Shown here: positions 1 through 6,944 of the stretch, piece after piece | How the letters are laid out: each line of letters starts with the position of its first letter | How positions within the stretch are numbered: position 1 is the first letter of the stretch | Assembly: GCF_032337115.1 (NCBI RefSeq) | Contig: NZ_JAVXZY010000001.1 | Location: forward strand, 806,001-870,000 | Direction: 5' to 3' | Length of the DNA stretch: 64,000 nucleotides | Source: Roseateles_C aquae | GTDB lineage: Bacteria > Pseudomonadota > Gammaproteobacteria > Burkholderiales > Burkholderiaceae_C | Translations under genes and position numbers: made by a program | Notes under the pieces: generated by a model | What the model was told of the DNA's origin: nothing | What the model saw: the letters and a program-made list of their open reading frames with translations, nothing else | Databases searched by the model: none

Positions 1-204
1 GCCCAGCCAAAACGCCCATTTACCCGACTAAAACGCTCGGTCTTTCATCTTGAATCGGTGCCAGATTCACCCCATAGATGGTGCTCAAACGCAACAACGT
101 CGCGGGCCGGTAGCTTCGATTTCTTTATCGACTCGTTCGCCGACTGTGCGCGCACCAGAGTTAGCAAATGTTGCCGACTTCATAGAGCACCGGCTCTATT
201 TTCA

Positions 205-231
205 TTAGCACTCTGCGTTAGCGAGTGCTAA
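205..231 (+). promoter_or_regulatory. CIRCE operator (HrcA-binding inverted repeat)
   Basis: Arms TTAGCACTC (205-213) and GAGTGCTAA (223-231) are separated by exactly 9 bases. This matches the known CIRCE consensus without a mismatch. CIRCE is bound by the heat-shock repressor HrcA and normally lies just upstream of groESL or dnaK. A possible sigma-70-like promoter precedes it on the plus strand (TTGCCG at 171-176, TCTATT at 195-200), which would put the operator at the transcription start. No chaperone gene follows in either direction: the next plus-strand gene starts at 528, and the minus strand has only very short frames to the window edge. Confidence 0.85.
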
Positions 232-380
232 AGCTGAAGCCAAGCACTGGATAAAACACCATAGCGGCTAGCGACAAAACAGGGAGAGGTCAACGGGGTG
301 CGTGCGGGGAACTGACCCTGCCTACGTCGTACCAAGCCTTGCATAATGGGTTTCATGCACGGGCCGGAGCCCATGCAAAA

Positions 381-411
381 ACGGGCTGCACACGAAATGT
401 GAGCAGCCCGT
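381..411. other. Long hairpin upstream of the Cas2-like gene
   Basis: Arms ACGGGCTGC (381-389) and GCAGCCCGT (403-411) pair perfectly over 9 bp. A further CAC/GTG pair inside, after one mismatch, leaves a small GAAAT loop. No T-run follows, so it is not a typical intrinsic terminator. It could be part of a leader or a small structured RNA between the CIRCE element and the gene at 528. Confidence 0.4.
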
Positions 412-527
412 GATGCCCCTCCGGAGAGGGAACAAAGACCTAGTAGGACTCTGCCGTCGGAAGCGAGATCTTACTTTGTTTGGGTTTCCTTAAATGAGGG
501 TTTTTACCAGCCAACATTAAGGCAATC

Positions 528-809
528 ATGAACAATCTTTTCATTTCATACGATCTGCATGCTCCTGGCAGGAGCTATGACCGAGTCATCGAGACTATCA
601 AGAAGCTCGGCAATTGGGCTGCAGTCAATCAGTCGATGTGGTACGTGCGCTCTCGCTACAACAGCGAATCAGCGGTTGCGGCACTTCGGCAGGCGGGAGA
701 CAGCAACGACAGCTTCTGTGTGATCGATGCGACCAACAACAACGCCCATTGGTACAACATTGACCAAAAGGTCGCAGAGCAAATTCAGATGAACTGGCGT
801 GCAAATTAA
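528..809 (+). CDS. Stand-alone Cas2-like (SinR-family) small protein
   Basis: A 93-residue protein. It begins with a beta strand ending in ISYDL, the position of the conserved Asp (here D9) in the ferredoxin-like fold of Cas2 nucleases. An amphipathic helix and a strand with SMWYVRS follow, as in Cas2 and its non-CRISPR relatives annotated SinR-like. An AAGG sequence lies about 8 bases before the start. There is no CRISPR array, cas1 or other cas gene nearby, so a role in spacer acquisition is unlikely. A stand-alone nuclease or a VapD-like toxin role are alternatives. A terminator follows at 839-866. Base composition is more AT-rich than the neighbours, which suggests acquired DNA. The fold is inferred from pattern only. 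Confidence 0.6.
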   Translation: MNNLFISYDLHAPGRSYDRVIETIKKLGNWAAVNQSMWYVRSRYNSESAVAALRQAGDSNDSFCVIDATNNNAHWYNIDQKVAEQIQMNWRAN

Positions 810-838
810 GGAAGCCGCGGCCCGCACATAAATGGGCC

Positions 839-866
839 AAAGGCCCGCCGTTTGGTGGGCCTTTTT
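839..866. terminator. Rho-independent terminator
   Basis: The stem AAAGGCCCGCC (839-849) with GGTGGGCCTTT has one G-T pair and a 4-base loop, and runs into a T tract (862-866). It ends the transcript of the gene at 528-809. The A-run on the left arm means it may also stop the converging gene that ends at 895. Confidence 0.8.
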
Positions 867-894
867 CGTTTCTGGGTCTGGCGGTGGTTGAGGA

Positions 895-1635
895 CTAAGG
901 CAAGCGAGCCGCGCCGCCATTGGGTGCGAGCAGCTCATCGGTGCGCTTGGCATCAGCCAGATCAAATATCTCGACGGGCGAAGGCTTAACTAGCTGGCGC
1001 GCTTCGCTTTCACTGCCATGCAGCCATTGCTCCCACTCAGCGGGTTCAAGATGGATAAGCGAGCGCTTGTCCTGGCCATCTGGCGGCAGCTCCGGATCTG
1101 GCTTGTGCAACCGGCTCAGCAACGGGTGGCTGTCGCAGTTCGTGGTGATCATGGTGAAGTTCGGCACCACCTCGCCAGTGGAGTGGTCGACCCACTCGGA
1201 CCAGAGGCCGGCCAGCATCCACGGCTGGCCGTCTGCGCGCTTCAACTGCCACCAGATATTCTTGCCCGTCTCCCAGTTGGGCTCCTGATACCAAGATGCA
1301 GGCACCAGGCACCGCTGGCCGGCGGCCCAGGCGGCCTTGAAAGTGGGCTTCTTCTCAATGCCTTCGATGCGCGCGTTGTTGGTGCTGCGCGGCCGGCCTC
1401 GCTTGCCAGGCACTTTCGACGGCATGTAGTCGACACGCTCCGGCTGACCGGGCCGAATCAGCCCCCACTGCCCAACGAACCCTTCGACGGTGGCGGCATT
1501 CGGCCGCAGGAACAGCCCCGGCTGGAACGGTCCAGCGGTGCGCAGTTCGTAGTCTGGCACCACCCATCCGGGGGCATGGCGGGAGATGTACGTCGCAAAC
1601 TCCCTCTTTGGGGAGACGTGGTAGAGGTTGCACAT
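895..1635 (-). CDS. yedK: SRAP-domain (SOS response-associated peptidase) YedK/HMCES-like protein
   Basis: A 246-residue protein, the full size of the family. It starts MCNLYHVS, so removal of Met exposes the conserved catalytic Cys2, which in YedK/HMCES forms a thiazolidine crosslink with abasic sites in single-stranded DNA. Further family blocks are CLVPASWYQE (conserved Glu after Trp-Tyr), FTMITTNCD and the SRLHKPDP segment with the conserved His. It protects abasic sites during replication. Phages also carry such genes, so it may belong to the prophage or to flanking accessory DNA. An AGGAGG-like sequence lies about 13 bases upstream of the chosen ATG. It converges on the gene at 528-809. 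Confidence 0.88.
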   Translation of the reverse strand: MCNLYHVSPKREFATYISRHAPGWVVPDYELRTAGPFQPGLFLRPNAATVEGFVGQWGLIRPGQPERVDYMPSKVPGKRGRPRSTNNARIEGIEKKPTFKAAWAAGQRCLVPASWYQEPNWETGKNIWWQLKRADGQPWMLAGLWSEWVDHSTGEVVPNFTMITTNCDSHPLLSRLHKPDPELPPDGQDKRSLIHLEPAEWEQWLHGSESEARQLVKPSPVEIFDLADAKRTDELLAPNGGAARLP

Positions 1636-1824
1636 CCGCCGAATGTACCCCCTCCTCAGGCCCTACCTAAGAGGGGTGCGCAACTGGCCCCTACAAGCTG
1701 AAAATTGCGATCAGCAGGGCCTTGGGCAGCCGGAGTGCACGCCGGCGCGCTGGCCAGGGCGGGCACCCTCAGCGGCGGCCGACCTGATCGCCCTGCTCTC
1801 ATGGTGGTCAGAGCCGTGAACTGA

Positions 1825-1848
1825 CAAGGGGCCCTTTCGGGCCCCTTG
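1825..1848. terminator. Perfect 10-bp hairpin, possible terminator
   Basis: CAAGGGGCCC (1825-1834) and GGGCCCCTTG (1839-1848) pair completely around a TTTC loop. It lies just downstream of the minus-strand gene ending at 1863. The T tract after the stem is weak on both strands, so termination is likely but not certain. The remaining space between 1636 and 1862 shows nothing else. Confidence 0.5.
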
Positions 1849-1862
1849 TTCCTTGCTGGGTT

Positions 1863-2156
1863 TCATGCACCTATTGCGACGTACCGCGCGTAGTCCGAGC
1901 CTTCAGGGTTGATGTACATCGTCGGACGTTCCGGCGCTTGAACTGCGACGCAACGTGCAGCTCCGTATTCAATCCCACCCTTCCCTGCCAGCCAGGGGCG
2001 CGAGGCGAAAAGGTTGCTGGCGATTTCCTCGTATTCGTTGGCGCTGACCGCGCGGGTTTCGATCACCAAGACTCGCATGCGCTCGCCTTGCTCGGCGCGC
2101 ACCACATCGAGCGAGGTGGGCTTGCGTACAAAATTCAGGGTTTGGCTGGTTTCCAT
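1863..2156 (-). CDS. Hypothetical prophage protein
   Basis: A 97-residue soluble protein of unknown function and the last gene of the minus-strand prophage block. I chose the ATG at 2156 (METSQTLNF) because GGAG lies 8 bases before it; a longer frame reaches 2225 but has no clear ribosome site. A mid-protein strand-helix pattern (RMRVLVIETRAVSANEYEEIASNLF) and a C-terminal TMYINPEG segment suggest a small alpha/beta fold. It follows the Dam-type methylase gene. No motif supports a function. Confidence 0.55.
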   Translation of the reverse strand: METSQTLNFVRKPTSLDVVRAEQGERMRVLVIETRAVSANEYEEIASNLFASRPWLAGKGGIEYGAARCVAVQAPERPTMYINPEGSDYARYVAIGA

Positions 2157-2248
2157 CTTGGTCTCCGGTTGCGATGGCCCCAGTACCGCTCTACGCCGCA
2201 ACACAGTCAACGACAGCCGCGACAAGCCCTAGCACCGGAGTCTGGCTT

Positions 2249-3037
2249 TCAAAACAGCCCAGCTGGTTCCGCCGCTTGGTCCCAGGACCAGATCACCAGC
2301 TCCTTTCGATCAGCAGCACGAGCGCCACCGCCCACCGTGTAGCTGATGTCGAGGCTTTCCATGTGGAAGCCCGCAAAGCATGCACGGATGTCCGGATGGT
2401 CGTTGATGCTGATGATGGCCTTGCCCTGCAGCTCGCGCAGCGTCTGGGCCATGAGTTGATATTGCTCGAACTGGAACGGCACGCCGTAGCCCTCGGTCTG
2501 CCAGTAAGGCGGGTCGAGATAGAAAAAGCTGTGCGGCCGGTCGTAGCGGCGCATGCACTCACGCCAGTCGAGACGCTCGATGTAGGTGCTGGCCAGGCGC
2601 AGATGCGCGGCGCTGAGCTGCTCTTCGATGCGCAAGAGGTTCACCGGCGGCGCCGTGGTTGCGGTGCCCCAGGTCTGGCCTTCAATCTTGCCGCCGAAGC
2701 ACTGGTGCTGCAGGTAGTAGAAGCGCGCCGCACGCTGGACGTCGGTGAGCGTCTCGGGCAGCGTGTCCTGCAGCCATTTGAAGACCTCGCGGCTGGATAG
2801 CGCCCACTTGAATTGGCGGACGAACTCCTCCAGGTGATGCTTGACGACCCGATACAGGTTCACCAAATCGCCGTTGACGTCGTTGATGACCTCGACCTCC
2901 GCTGGGGGCCGCAGAAAGTACAGCGCGGCGCCGCCTGCAAACACCTCGACATAAGTCTTGTGCGGGGGGAAGCGGGGGATCAGCTGGTCAGCCAGGCGGC
3001 GCTTGCCGCCAATCCACGGAATGATGGGTTGTGCCAT
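2249..3037 (-). CDS. dam: DNA adenine methyltransferase (D12 class, Dam-like)
   Basis: A 262-residue protein with the D12-class N6-adenine methyltransferase layout. The N-terminal IPWIGGKRRL is the SAM-binding region (motif X). YVEVFAGGAALYF is motif I with FxGG. INDVNGDLVNLYRVV follows, and the catalytic DPPY motif is in FFYLDPPYWQTEGYG. Phages use such enzymes to shield their DNA from host restriction or to alter regulation; the recognised site cannot be read here. It lies after the lysis genes. The window also carries a separate C5-cytosine methyltransferase at the other end of the prophage. Confidence 0.93.
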   Translation of the reverse strand: MAQPIIPWIGGKRRLADQLIPRFPPHKTYVEVFAGGAALYFLRPPAEVEVINDVNGDLVNLYRVVKHHLEEFVRQFKWALSSREVFKWLQDTLPETLTDVQRAARFYYLQHQCFGGKIEGQTWGTATTAPPVNLLRIEEQLSAAHLRLASTYIERLDWRECMRRYDRPHSFFYLDPPYWQTEGYGVPFQFEQYQLMAQTLRELQGKAIISINDHPDIRACFAGFHMESLDISYTVGGGARAADRKELVIWSWDQAAEPAGLF

Positions 3038-3133
3038 GCGTGAGGGTCCAGGTGGTTAAACTCGGCCCGCCTCCCGGGAGGTGGCAGGGCCTTGGCTGGG
3101 CTCACAGGCGCGATCTGTGGGTTTGGTGGCCGT

Positions 3134-3155
3134 CCACGGTGTTAGCGCACCGTGG
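3134..3155. repeat. Perfect 8-bp hairpin in the spanin-dam gap
   Basis: CCACGGTG (3134-3141) pairs with CACCGTGG (3148-3155) around a 6-base loop, in the 150-base gap between the spanin genes and the methylase gene. A T-run at 3170-3176 lies on the plus strand, the wrong side for terminating minus-strand transcripts. It may be a processing or attenuation site. Confidence 0.35.
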
Positions 3156-3189
3156 GCGGTCGCCCTGTCTTTTTTTCTTGGCCTTGACG

Positions 3190-3720
3190 TTAGGGTGTCA
3201 GGGCTTCATAGGACTGCTCGCAGAACTGACCGGCAATGCGAGCCCGGTCAGCATATTCAGCGAGCTCTCGTCGTCGGCCGCTGCACCGGCCGAGCAGGTC
3301 GGCAAGCATTGCGGCGGACGCGGCGGCTGCTCTGCAGCCTTCGGTAGCTTCGGGATCAGCCGAGGCTGAAGTGGCGCGGGCACGCTCGGTGGCGAGTTGC
3401 TCGCGCAGGCTGCGAGAAGCAGCGGCAGCACGGTCGCGATCATGCTGAGCTGCATCGGTCTGAGTCTGGGCCGCATTGAGCGCCTCCCTCTGCTGGTTGA
3501 TGGTGTGCAGGTCTTGCTGCCTGGCCTGCTCGACTGAGCTGGCCAGCGCGGCGGCGTAGGCCTGGCGATCCTGGCTCAGCGCCACTTCTGCGCGCGCCTG
3601 TGCTGCCTGGGCACGTGAGGCGCGCACCTCTGCCCAAGAGCCCCAGGCCACCGTGAGACAGATTGCGAGCGCCAGAAGGCGTGCGGGTAAGTTCCCGGTC
3701 TGTGTTGGGATCAGCGACAT
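3190..3720 (-). CDS. Rz-like inner-membrane spanin (i-spanin)
   Basis: A 176-residue protein whose start at 3720 is supported by an AAGGAAG ribosome site. An N-terminal signal-anchor (about residues 12-28, LALAICLTVAWGSWA) is followed by a long Ala/Gln/Arg-rich helix with coiled-coil character and a Cys-containing C-terminus. This is the layout of Rz and DUF2514-type spanins. They span the periplasm with an Rz1 lipoprotein partner and fuse the inner and outer membranes in the last step of lysis. The partner is encoded inside this gene in another frame (3198-3476). It comes last in the lysis cassette after the holin and endolysin. Confidence 0.8.
   Translation of the reverse strand: MSLIPTQTGNLPARLLALAICLTVAWGSWAEVRASRAQAAQARAEVALSQDRQAYAAALASSVEQARQQDLHTINQQREALNAAQTQTDAAQHDRDRAAAASRSLREQLATERARATSASADPEATEGCRAAAASAAMLADLLGRCSGRRRELAEYADRARIAGQFCEQSYEALTP
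3198..3476 (-). CDS. Rz1-like outer-membrane lipoprotein spanin, nested in the Rz-like gene
   Basis: A 92-residue frame lying wholly within the Rz-like gene. It has an Arg-rich n-region (MRPRLRP), a hydrophobic stretch and a lipobox LLAAC. The mature part begins CASNSPPSVPAPLQP and is unusually proline-rich, the hallmark of Rz1 o-spanins. A strong ribosome site GGAGG lies 6 bases before the ATG at 3476, which argues that the frame is translated. Nested Rz/Rz1 pairs are known from lambda. The C-terminal region after about residue 60 is less typical. Confidence 0.8.
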   Translation of the reverse strand: MRPRLRPMQLSMIATVLPLLLAACASNSPPSVPAPLQPRLIPKLPKAAEQPPRPPQCLPTCSAGAAADDESSLNMLTGLALPVSSASSPMKP

Positions 3721-3751
3721 AGGCGCTTCCTTTTGAGCCATAGCAAAGCAG

Positions 3752-4156
3752 TCAGGCGTCCCGCCAATCGTCCACCGGCCATGCCGGGATGGGCACCGTC
3801 TGGCCGGCCAGTGCATGCGTGCAATCGCCAAGCATCTGCATTCGCCCTTCCACAACGAACGAATGACAAACCTTGGCGGCCAGCGGTACCTTCACGCCCT
3901 GCTCGCCAGAGTCACGGCGCCGCTGCACGTCAGCCAGATCGCGCTGCATGGCCTCTGGATCGTGAAGATTGGCCGGCTCGCTCCACGTGACCAAGACGCT
4001 GGGTGTGAACGTTGGACTCTCCGCATCCTTGTTCCAGCCCCAGCGCGGCCCAGGTCCTTCGCCGGTCTGAATGGTGTGCGGGCCGTCGCAGCCTGGACAC
4101 CACCAGGTCAAGCGGCCATCGGTGCCGTCGCGGAGGATCGTTGAGATCAGCGCCAT
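3752..4156 (-). CDS. DUF6527-family phage protein
   Basis: A 134-residue protein. It carries WWCPGCDGPHTI near the N-terminus, a WGWNKDAESPTFTPSVLV block in the middle and CHSFVVEGRMQMLGDCTHALAGQ near the end. These are the recognisable blocks of DUF6527, a family common in phages and mobile elements whose function is unknown. The paired CxxC and C/H residues suggest a metal-binding, ferredoxin-like or zinc fold. It lies between the lysis membrane protein (1 base away) and the spanins, so it is expressed with the lysis cassette. Confidence 0.75.
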   Translation of the reverse strand: MALISTILRDGTDGRLTWWCPGCDGPHTIQTGEGPGPRWGWNKDAESPTFTPSVLVTWSEPANLHDPEAMQRDLADVQRRRDSGEQGVKVPLAAKVCHSFVVEGRMQMLGDCTHALAGQTVPIPAWPVDDWRDA

Positions 4157-4157
4157 G

Positions 4158-4520
4158 TCACAGACCTCCGCTCAGCAGCCGCATGAGCCCAGCGATCAGG
4201 CATAGTGTCGGGATGCAGCCCGCCGCCGTGGCAACGGCGTCCCACACACTGACCTCGTGCTGGCCCGGGTTGGCGCGGTTATCGAGCCAGTCGGCGCCTT
4301 CCTTCGTCACGCCGGCTGTACCGGCAGACAGCACGGCTCCGAAAGCCGCCATCAACGGTGTGAGCAGCGCCGATGGCATGCGCAGCAGCTGCGCCGCATA
4401 CCAACCCGCCACCGCGCCCACCACGGCACCGGCAAGAGACACGATCAGGCCGCCCTCGAAGTGCTGGATCTTGTCGGGCGCCAGGCCAAGACGCGACAGC
4501 AGCGCGCTGAGGATGCTCAT
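4158..4520 (-). CDS. Lysis-cassette membrane protein
   Basis: A 120-residue protein with three probable membrane segments (about residues 23-45, 50-75 and 95-115). A DKIQHFEGG motif near the N-terminus resembles the DKxxHF motif of VanZ-like and DUF2279 membrane proteins. Its start overlaps the stop of the endolysin gene (ATGA), so it is translationally coupled to it. The position suggests a role in lysis timing, as an antiholin or second holin, but no motif proves this. Confidence 0.6.
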   Translation of the reverse strand: MSILSALLSRLGLAPDKIQHFEGGLIVSLAGAVVGAVAGWYAAQLLRMPSALLTPLMAAFGAVLSAGTAGVTKEGADWLDNRANPGQHEVSVWDAVATAAGCIPTLCLIAGLMRLLSGGL

Positions 4521-5014
4521 GATGATGACCTTCCTTCACAGAGGGCGCGCTCGCGGGCGCGCCGGTTGACGATGCCTGGGCAATGGTTCGCCGGATCGCG
4601 GCAGTCCTTGCCGGCGACATAGACCCACCGCGACAGCTCAGCGCACGCAGCTGGCACATCACCGGCCTCCAAGCGCTTACGCAGGGTCGAGCCGCAAAAG
4701 TTCTTGGCGCCGACGTTGTAGGTGAAGCTCAACATGGCCGCCTCGACATGTGGCGCCAGCTGGACGCTCAAGCAGGCACGCATGTCCGCGTCGTGCTCGT
4801 ACAAATTGCTGGCTAGGCGCTGGTCGCACTCGGCCGGCGAATAGCGCCGCTGCTCGACGTTCTTGGTGTCGCCGTCGCAGACGGTCCACACACCACCGAC
4901 GTCTCGGTAGGGTTTCAGGCTCCGGCCTTCCGATTGCATGATGAGCGGCATGACCAGGGCCAGCACAAGCGCGCTGACGCCCGTGCCCACTGCGACGCGT
5001 TGCCCTGCGCTCAT
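4517..5014 (-). CDS. SAR-type endolysin (GH24 lysozyme)
   Basis: A 165-residue protein whose start at 5014 overlaps the holin stop (ATGA). The N-terminus (residues 7-26) is a weakly hydrophobic, Gly/Ala-rich signal-anchor-release segment. The GH24 catalytic triad follows as Glu29-x8-Asp38-x5-Thr44 in EGRSLKPYRDVGGVWT. Several Cys residues could govern disulfide activation, as in P1 Lyz or P21 R. SAR endolysins reach the periplasm through Sec and act when membrane potential collapses. The enzyme cleaves the peptidoglycan glycan strand. Confidence 0.9.
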   Translation of the reverse strand: MSAGQRVAVGTGVSALVLALVMPLIMQSEGRSLKPYRDVGGVWTVCDGDTKNVEQRRYSPAECDQRLASNLYEHDADMRACLSVQLAPHVEAAMLSFTYNVGAKNFCGSTLRKRLEAGDVPAACAELSRWVYVAGKDCRDPANHCPGIVNRRARERALCEGRSSS

Positions 5015-5214
5015 CGCCGCCCCCTGCGGCCCGCCGGCCGAGCTTCTCGCCACCAGGACCAGAGCTTGTGGGCGATCTGGATGATCAGAAACACGCAGCC
5101 CAGGATTGCGGCCAGCGTATGAATGTCGACCCCTGCCCACCAGGCCCCGATAGCGCCAATGCTCGGCGCTGCCTGGATGAGGTTGGAGGCCGCGTCAGAT
5201 CGATGGTCAGACAT
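5011..5214 (-). CDS. Small phage holin (probable pinholin)
   Basis: A 67-residue protein with a clear hydrophobic segment (about 32-48, TLAAILGCVFLIIQIAH), a weaker one before it (about 14-29) and a strongly basic tail (REARPAGRRGRR). This is the size and layout of class II holins and of pinholins. GGGAG lies just upstream of the ATG. Its stop overlaps the start of the SAR-type endolysin gene. The pairing suggests it depolarises the membrane to release the endolysin rather than making large holes. Confidence 0.82.
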   Translation of the reverse strand: MSDHRSDAASNLIQAAPSIGAIGAWWAGVDIHTLAAILGCVFLIIQIAHKLWSWWREARPAGRRGRR

Positions 5215-5223
5215 GGCTCTCCC

Positions 5224-6942
5224 TCAGATGTCGTACGCGACGGTGCTATCGCGCAGCAGGTTGTCGACGGCAGAGATCGTCGCTCGAGCGATGCGGATGC
5301 TGACCGTCGCGCCGCTGGCGCCGGCCTGCAGCTGGATCAGGCCGTCCAGGCTGTTCAGCACACCGCCGGCATCGGCAGGAATGCGCCACGGCGGCAGGCC
5401 CGCCACTCCACGACACGCGGCATTCGGATGTGCCGAGGTGACAGTGCCTGAGCGGTAGAACGTGAATAGCTGCAGCGTTTGCTGGCTGGCCGATGGCGGC
5501 GTGTAGTTGGACGAGATACCGACCTGCAGCTTGCTGATGCCCGTAGGCGTGGGCGATGCCAGCACCTCAAGCTCCATCTCTGCCACCACATCCGCGCCCA
5601 GCGCCAGGCGGCCATACACCGGCGATGCCTCGAGGTCGCGATGCGCATTGAGGTAGATCTGCACCAGTGCGTTGGCACCCAGCACGAAATCCATTTGCCA
5701 CCAGTTGCCGAACTGATCGGCCTGACCCGAGCGGTCGGTGTGCGCGCTGAACGAATTGGTGACCGACGAGCCCGCTGGGATGTCAATCGAGCAGCCGCTC
5801 GGCACCGTGCCAGTGACCGTTCCACCGCCGCTGCTCGACCCGCCCGTGGTGGTGACGAAGAGCGGGTTGTCGAAGACGTTGTTGGCCGTGGAGACGTTGA
5901 TCGTGCCGGTATAGGAGCCGGGCACGGCGCAGGCGAGATCGATGTAGGTCGTGGTCGCTGCAACGACTGTCCAGCGACCGTTCCATGCCTTCTGGCCAGC
6001 AACCGGCACGTTGATGGTCGCCTTGTCGCCCTTTCGAATCGCTGCAGTTCCGGCCTGCGAGTTGTTCATGGTGACGCGCAGGGTTCCATCGCCATTGGAT
6101 GCGAGCGCCGTGCCGGTGAGCTTCAGATTGGTCCATGCATCCACCACGGTGTGCGGCAGGTAGATGTTGGGGCGCACGTAGCTGCCCATGTAGGCGGCCA
6201 GCATCTTTCCGCGCAGGAACGCGCCCAGGCAGCCGGGATGGATGCTGTCGCCATACATGCCGCTGCGCACATCACCCGCCGCGCTGACCGGGTCCCACGT
6301 GATCTCGTCGAGCGGCACGTAGTGAAAACGGGGATCGCTGGCCGCCAGCCACCGGTACCAGCGGTTGAGCTGTGCCGTCCGGTGGGCGAGCCAGCGCGTC
6401 TGGTCGCCCGCGCCATTGGCCGGGGAAGTCTCCGGCAGGATGACCACCATAGCCGCCAGCTTGACCAGCTGGTAGAGCTGCTTGCTCGCGCGGCTGATCA
6501 GGATGGACAGATCGGTCTGGTCCGAATCAGTCACGTACGGCAAGCCGGTGTAGCGGCTGTTGCCCGTGTTCTTGGTGTTCTTGAGGTCGTTGATCCCTGC
6601 ATTCCAGAAGACCGCGGCATAGCGTTCAGCAGCCCCCTGCGAGATACGGTCCGCCATGTCGATCAGGCGCTCACCGCCGATGGCATGGCCGCGCACGATC
6701 TCCCAAGGCCGGTCAAGCAGAAAGTTCGCCCAGACGACGGTGCCGTTGAGGTTCTCGATGGGCCGGTTGAAGGTGAAGGTGTCGGTCTCTTGGTCCAGGT
6801 AGCTGTGACCAAACAACAGCACCCTGCTGCCGGCGCGGCCGATGGGCAGGGGCTGTGCCTCGCCTTGCCAGTGCATCATGGCGCCGCCGGCGGGGTCTTG
6901 GCGAGCGGTCAGGCCCGCGCCCTTGCTGTTCAGTTGCGGCAT
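5224..6942 (-). CDS. SGNH/GDSL hydrolase-domain phage structural protein
   Basis: A 572-residue protein starting at the ATG at 6942, two bases after the upstream stop. Residues about 40-235 hold the SGNH blocks: GHS (45-47, nucleophile Ser47), a conserved Gly before GGERLIDM, GIND (116-119) and DSIH (232-235, catalytic Asp and His). The remainder is beta-rich with a Gly/Ser linker (GGSSSGGGTVTGT), typical of virion attachment or fibre proteins. It probably deacylates a cell-surface polysaccharide during adsorption or entry. It lies between portal-region genes and the holin. Confidence 0.85.
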   Translation of the reverse strand: MPQLNSKGAGLTARQDPAGGAMMHWQGEAQPLPIGRAGSRVLLFGHSYLDQETDTFTFNRPIENLNGTVVWANFLLDRPWEIVRGHAIGGERLIDMADRISQGAAERYAAVFWNAGINDLKNTKNTGNSRYTGLPYVTDSDQTDLSILISRASKQLYQLVKLAAMVVILPETSPANGAGDQTRWLAHRTAQLNRWYRWLAASDPRFHYVPLDEITWDPVSAAGDVRSGMYGDSIHPGCLGAFLRGKMLAAYMGSYVRPNIYLPHTVVDAWTNLKLTGTALASNGDGTLRVTMNNSQAGTAAIRKGDKATINVPVAGQKAWNGRWTVVAATTTYIDLACAVPGSYTGTINVSTANNVFDNPLFVTTTGGSSSGGGTVTGTVPSGCSIDIPAGSSVTNSFSAHTDRSGQADQFGNWWQMDFVLGANALVQIYLNAHRDLEASPVYGRLALGADVVAEMELEVLASPTPTGISKLQVGISSNYTPPSASQQTLQLFTFYRSGTVTSAHPNAACRGVAGLPPWRIPADAGGVLNSLDGLIQLQAGASGATVSIRIARATISAVDNLLRDSTVAYDI

Positions 6943-6944
6943 GG

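Larger units (their letters stand above)
1..527. other. Left-edge region without a recognisable gene
   Basis: No convincing coding region is visible in these 527 bases on either strand; the open frames are shorter than about 35 codons. The stretch is visibly more AT-rich than the rest of the window. It contains a perfect CIRCE-type inverted repeat (205-231), a long hairpin (381-411) and the leader of the gene starting at 528. I searched it for a copy of the tRNA-Ser 3' end that would mark the left prophage attachment site and found none. Confidence 0.6.

Noticed and set aside
423..430. GGAGAGGG as a copy of the tRNA-Ser 3' end (left attachment site)
   Set aside because: Only 8 matching bases without the T-loop or flanking match; too short to support an att site.
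528..809. A CRISPR system around the Cas2-like gene
   Set aside because: No regularly spaced repeats and no cas1 or effector genes are present nearby.
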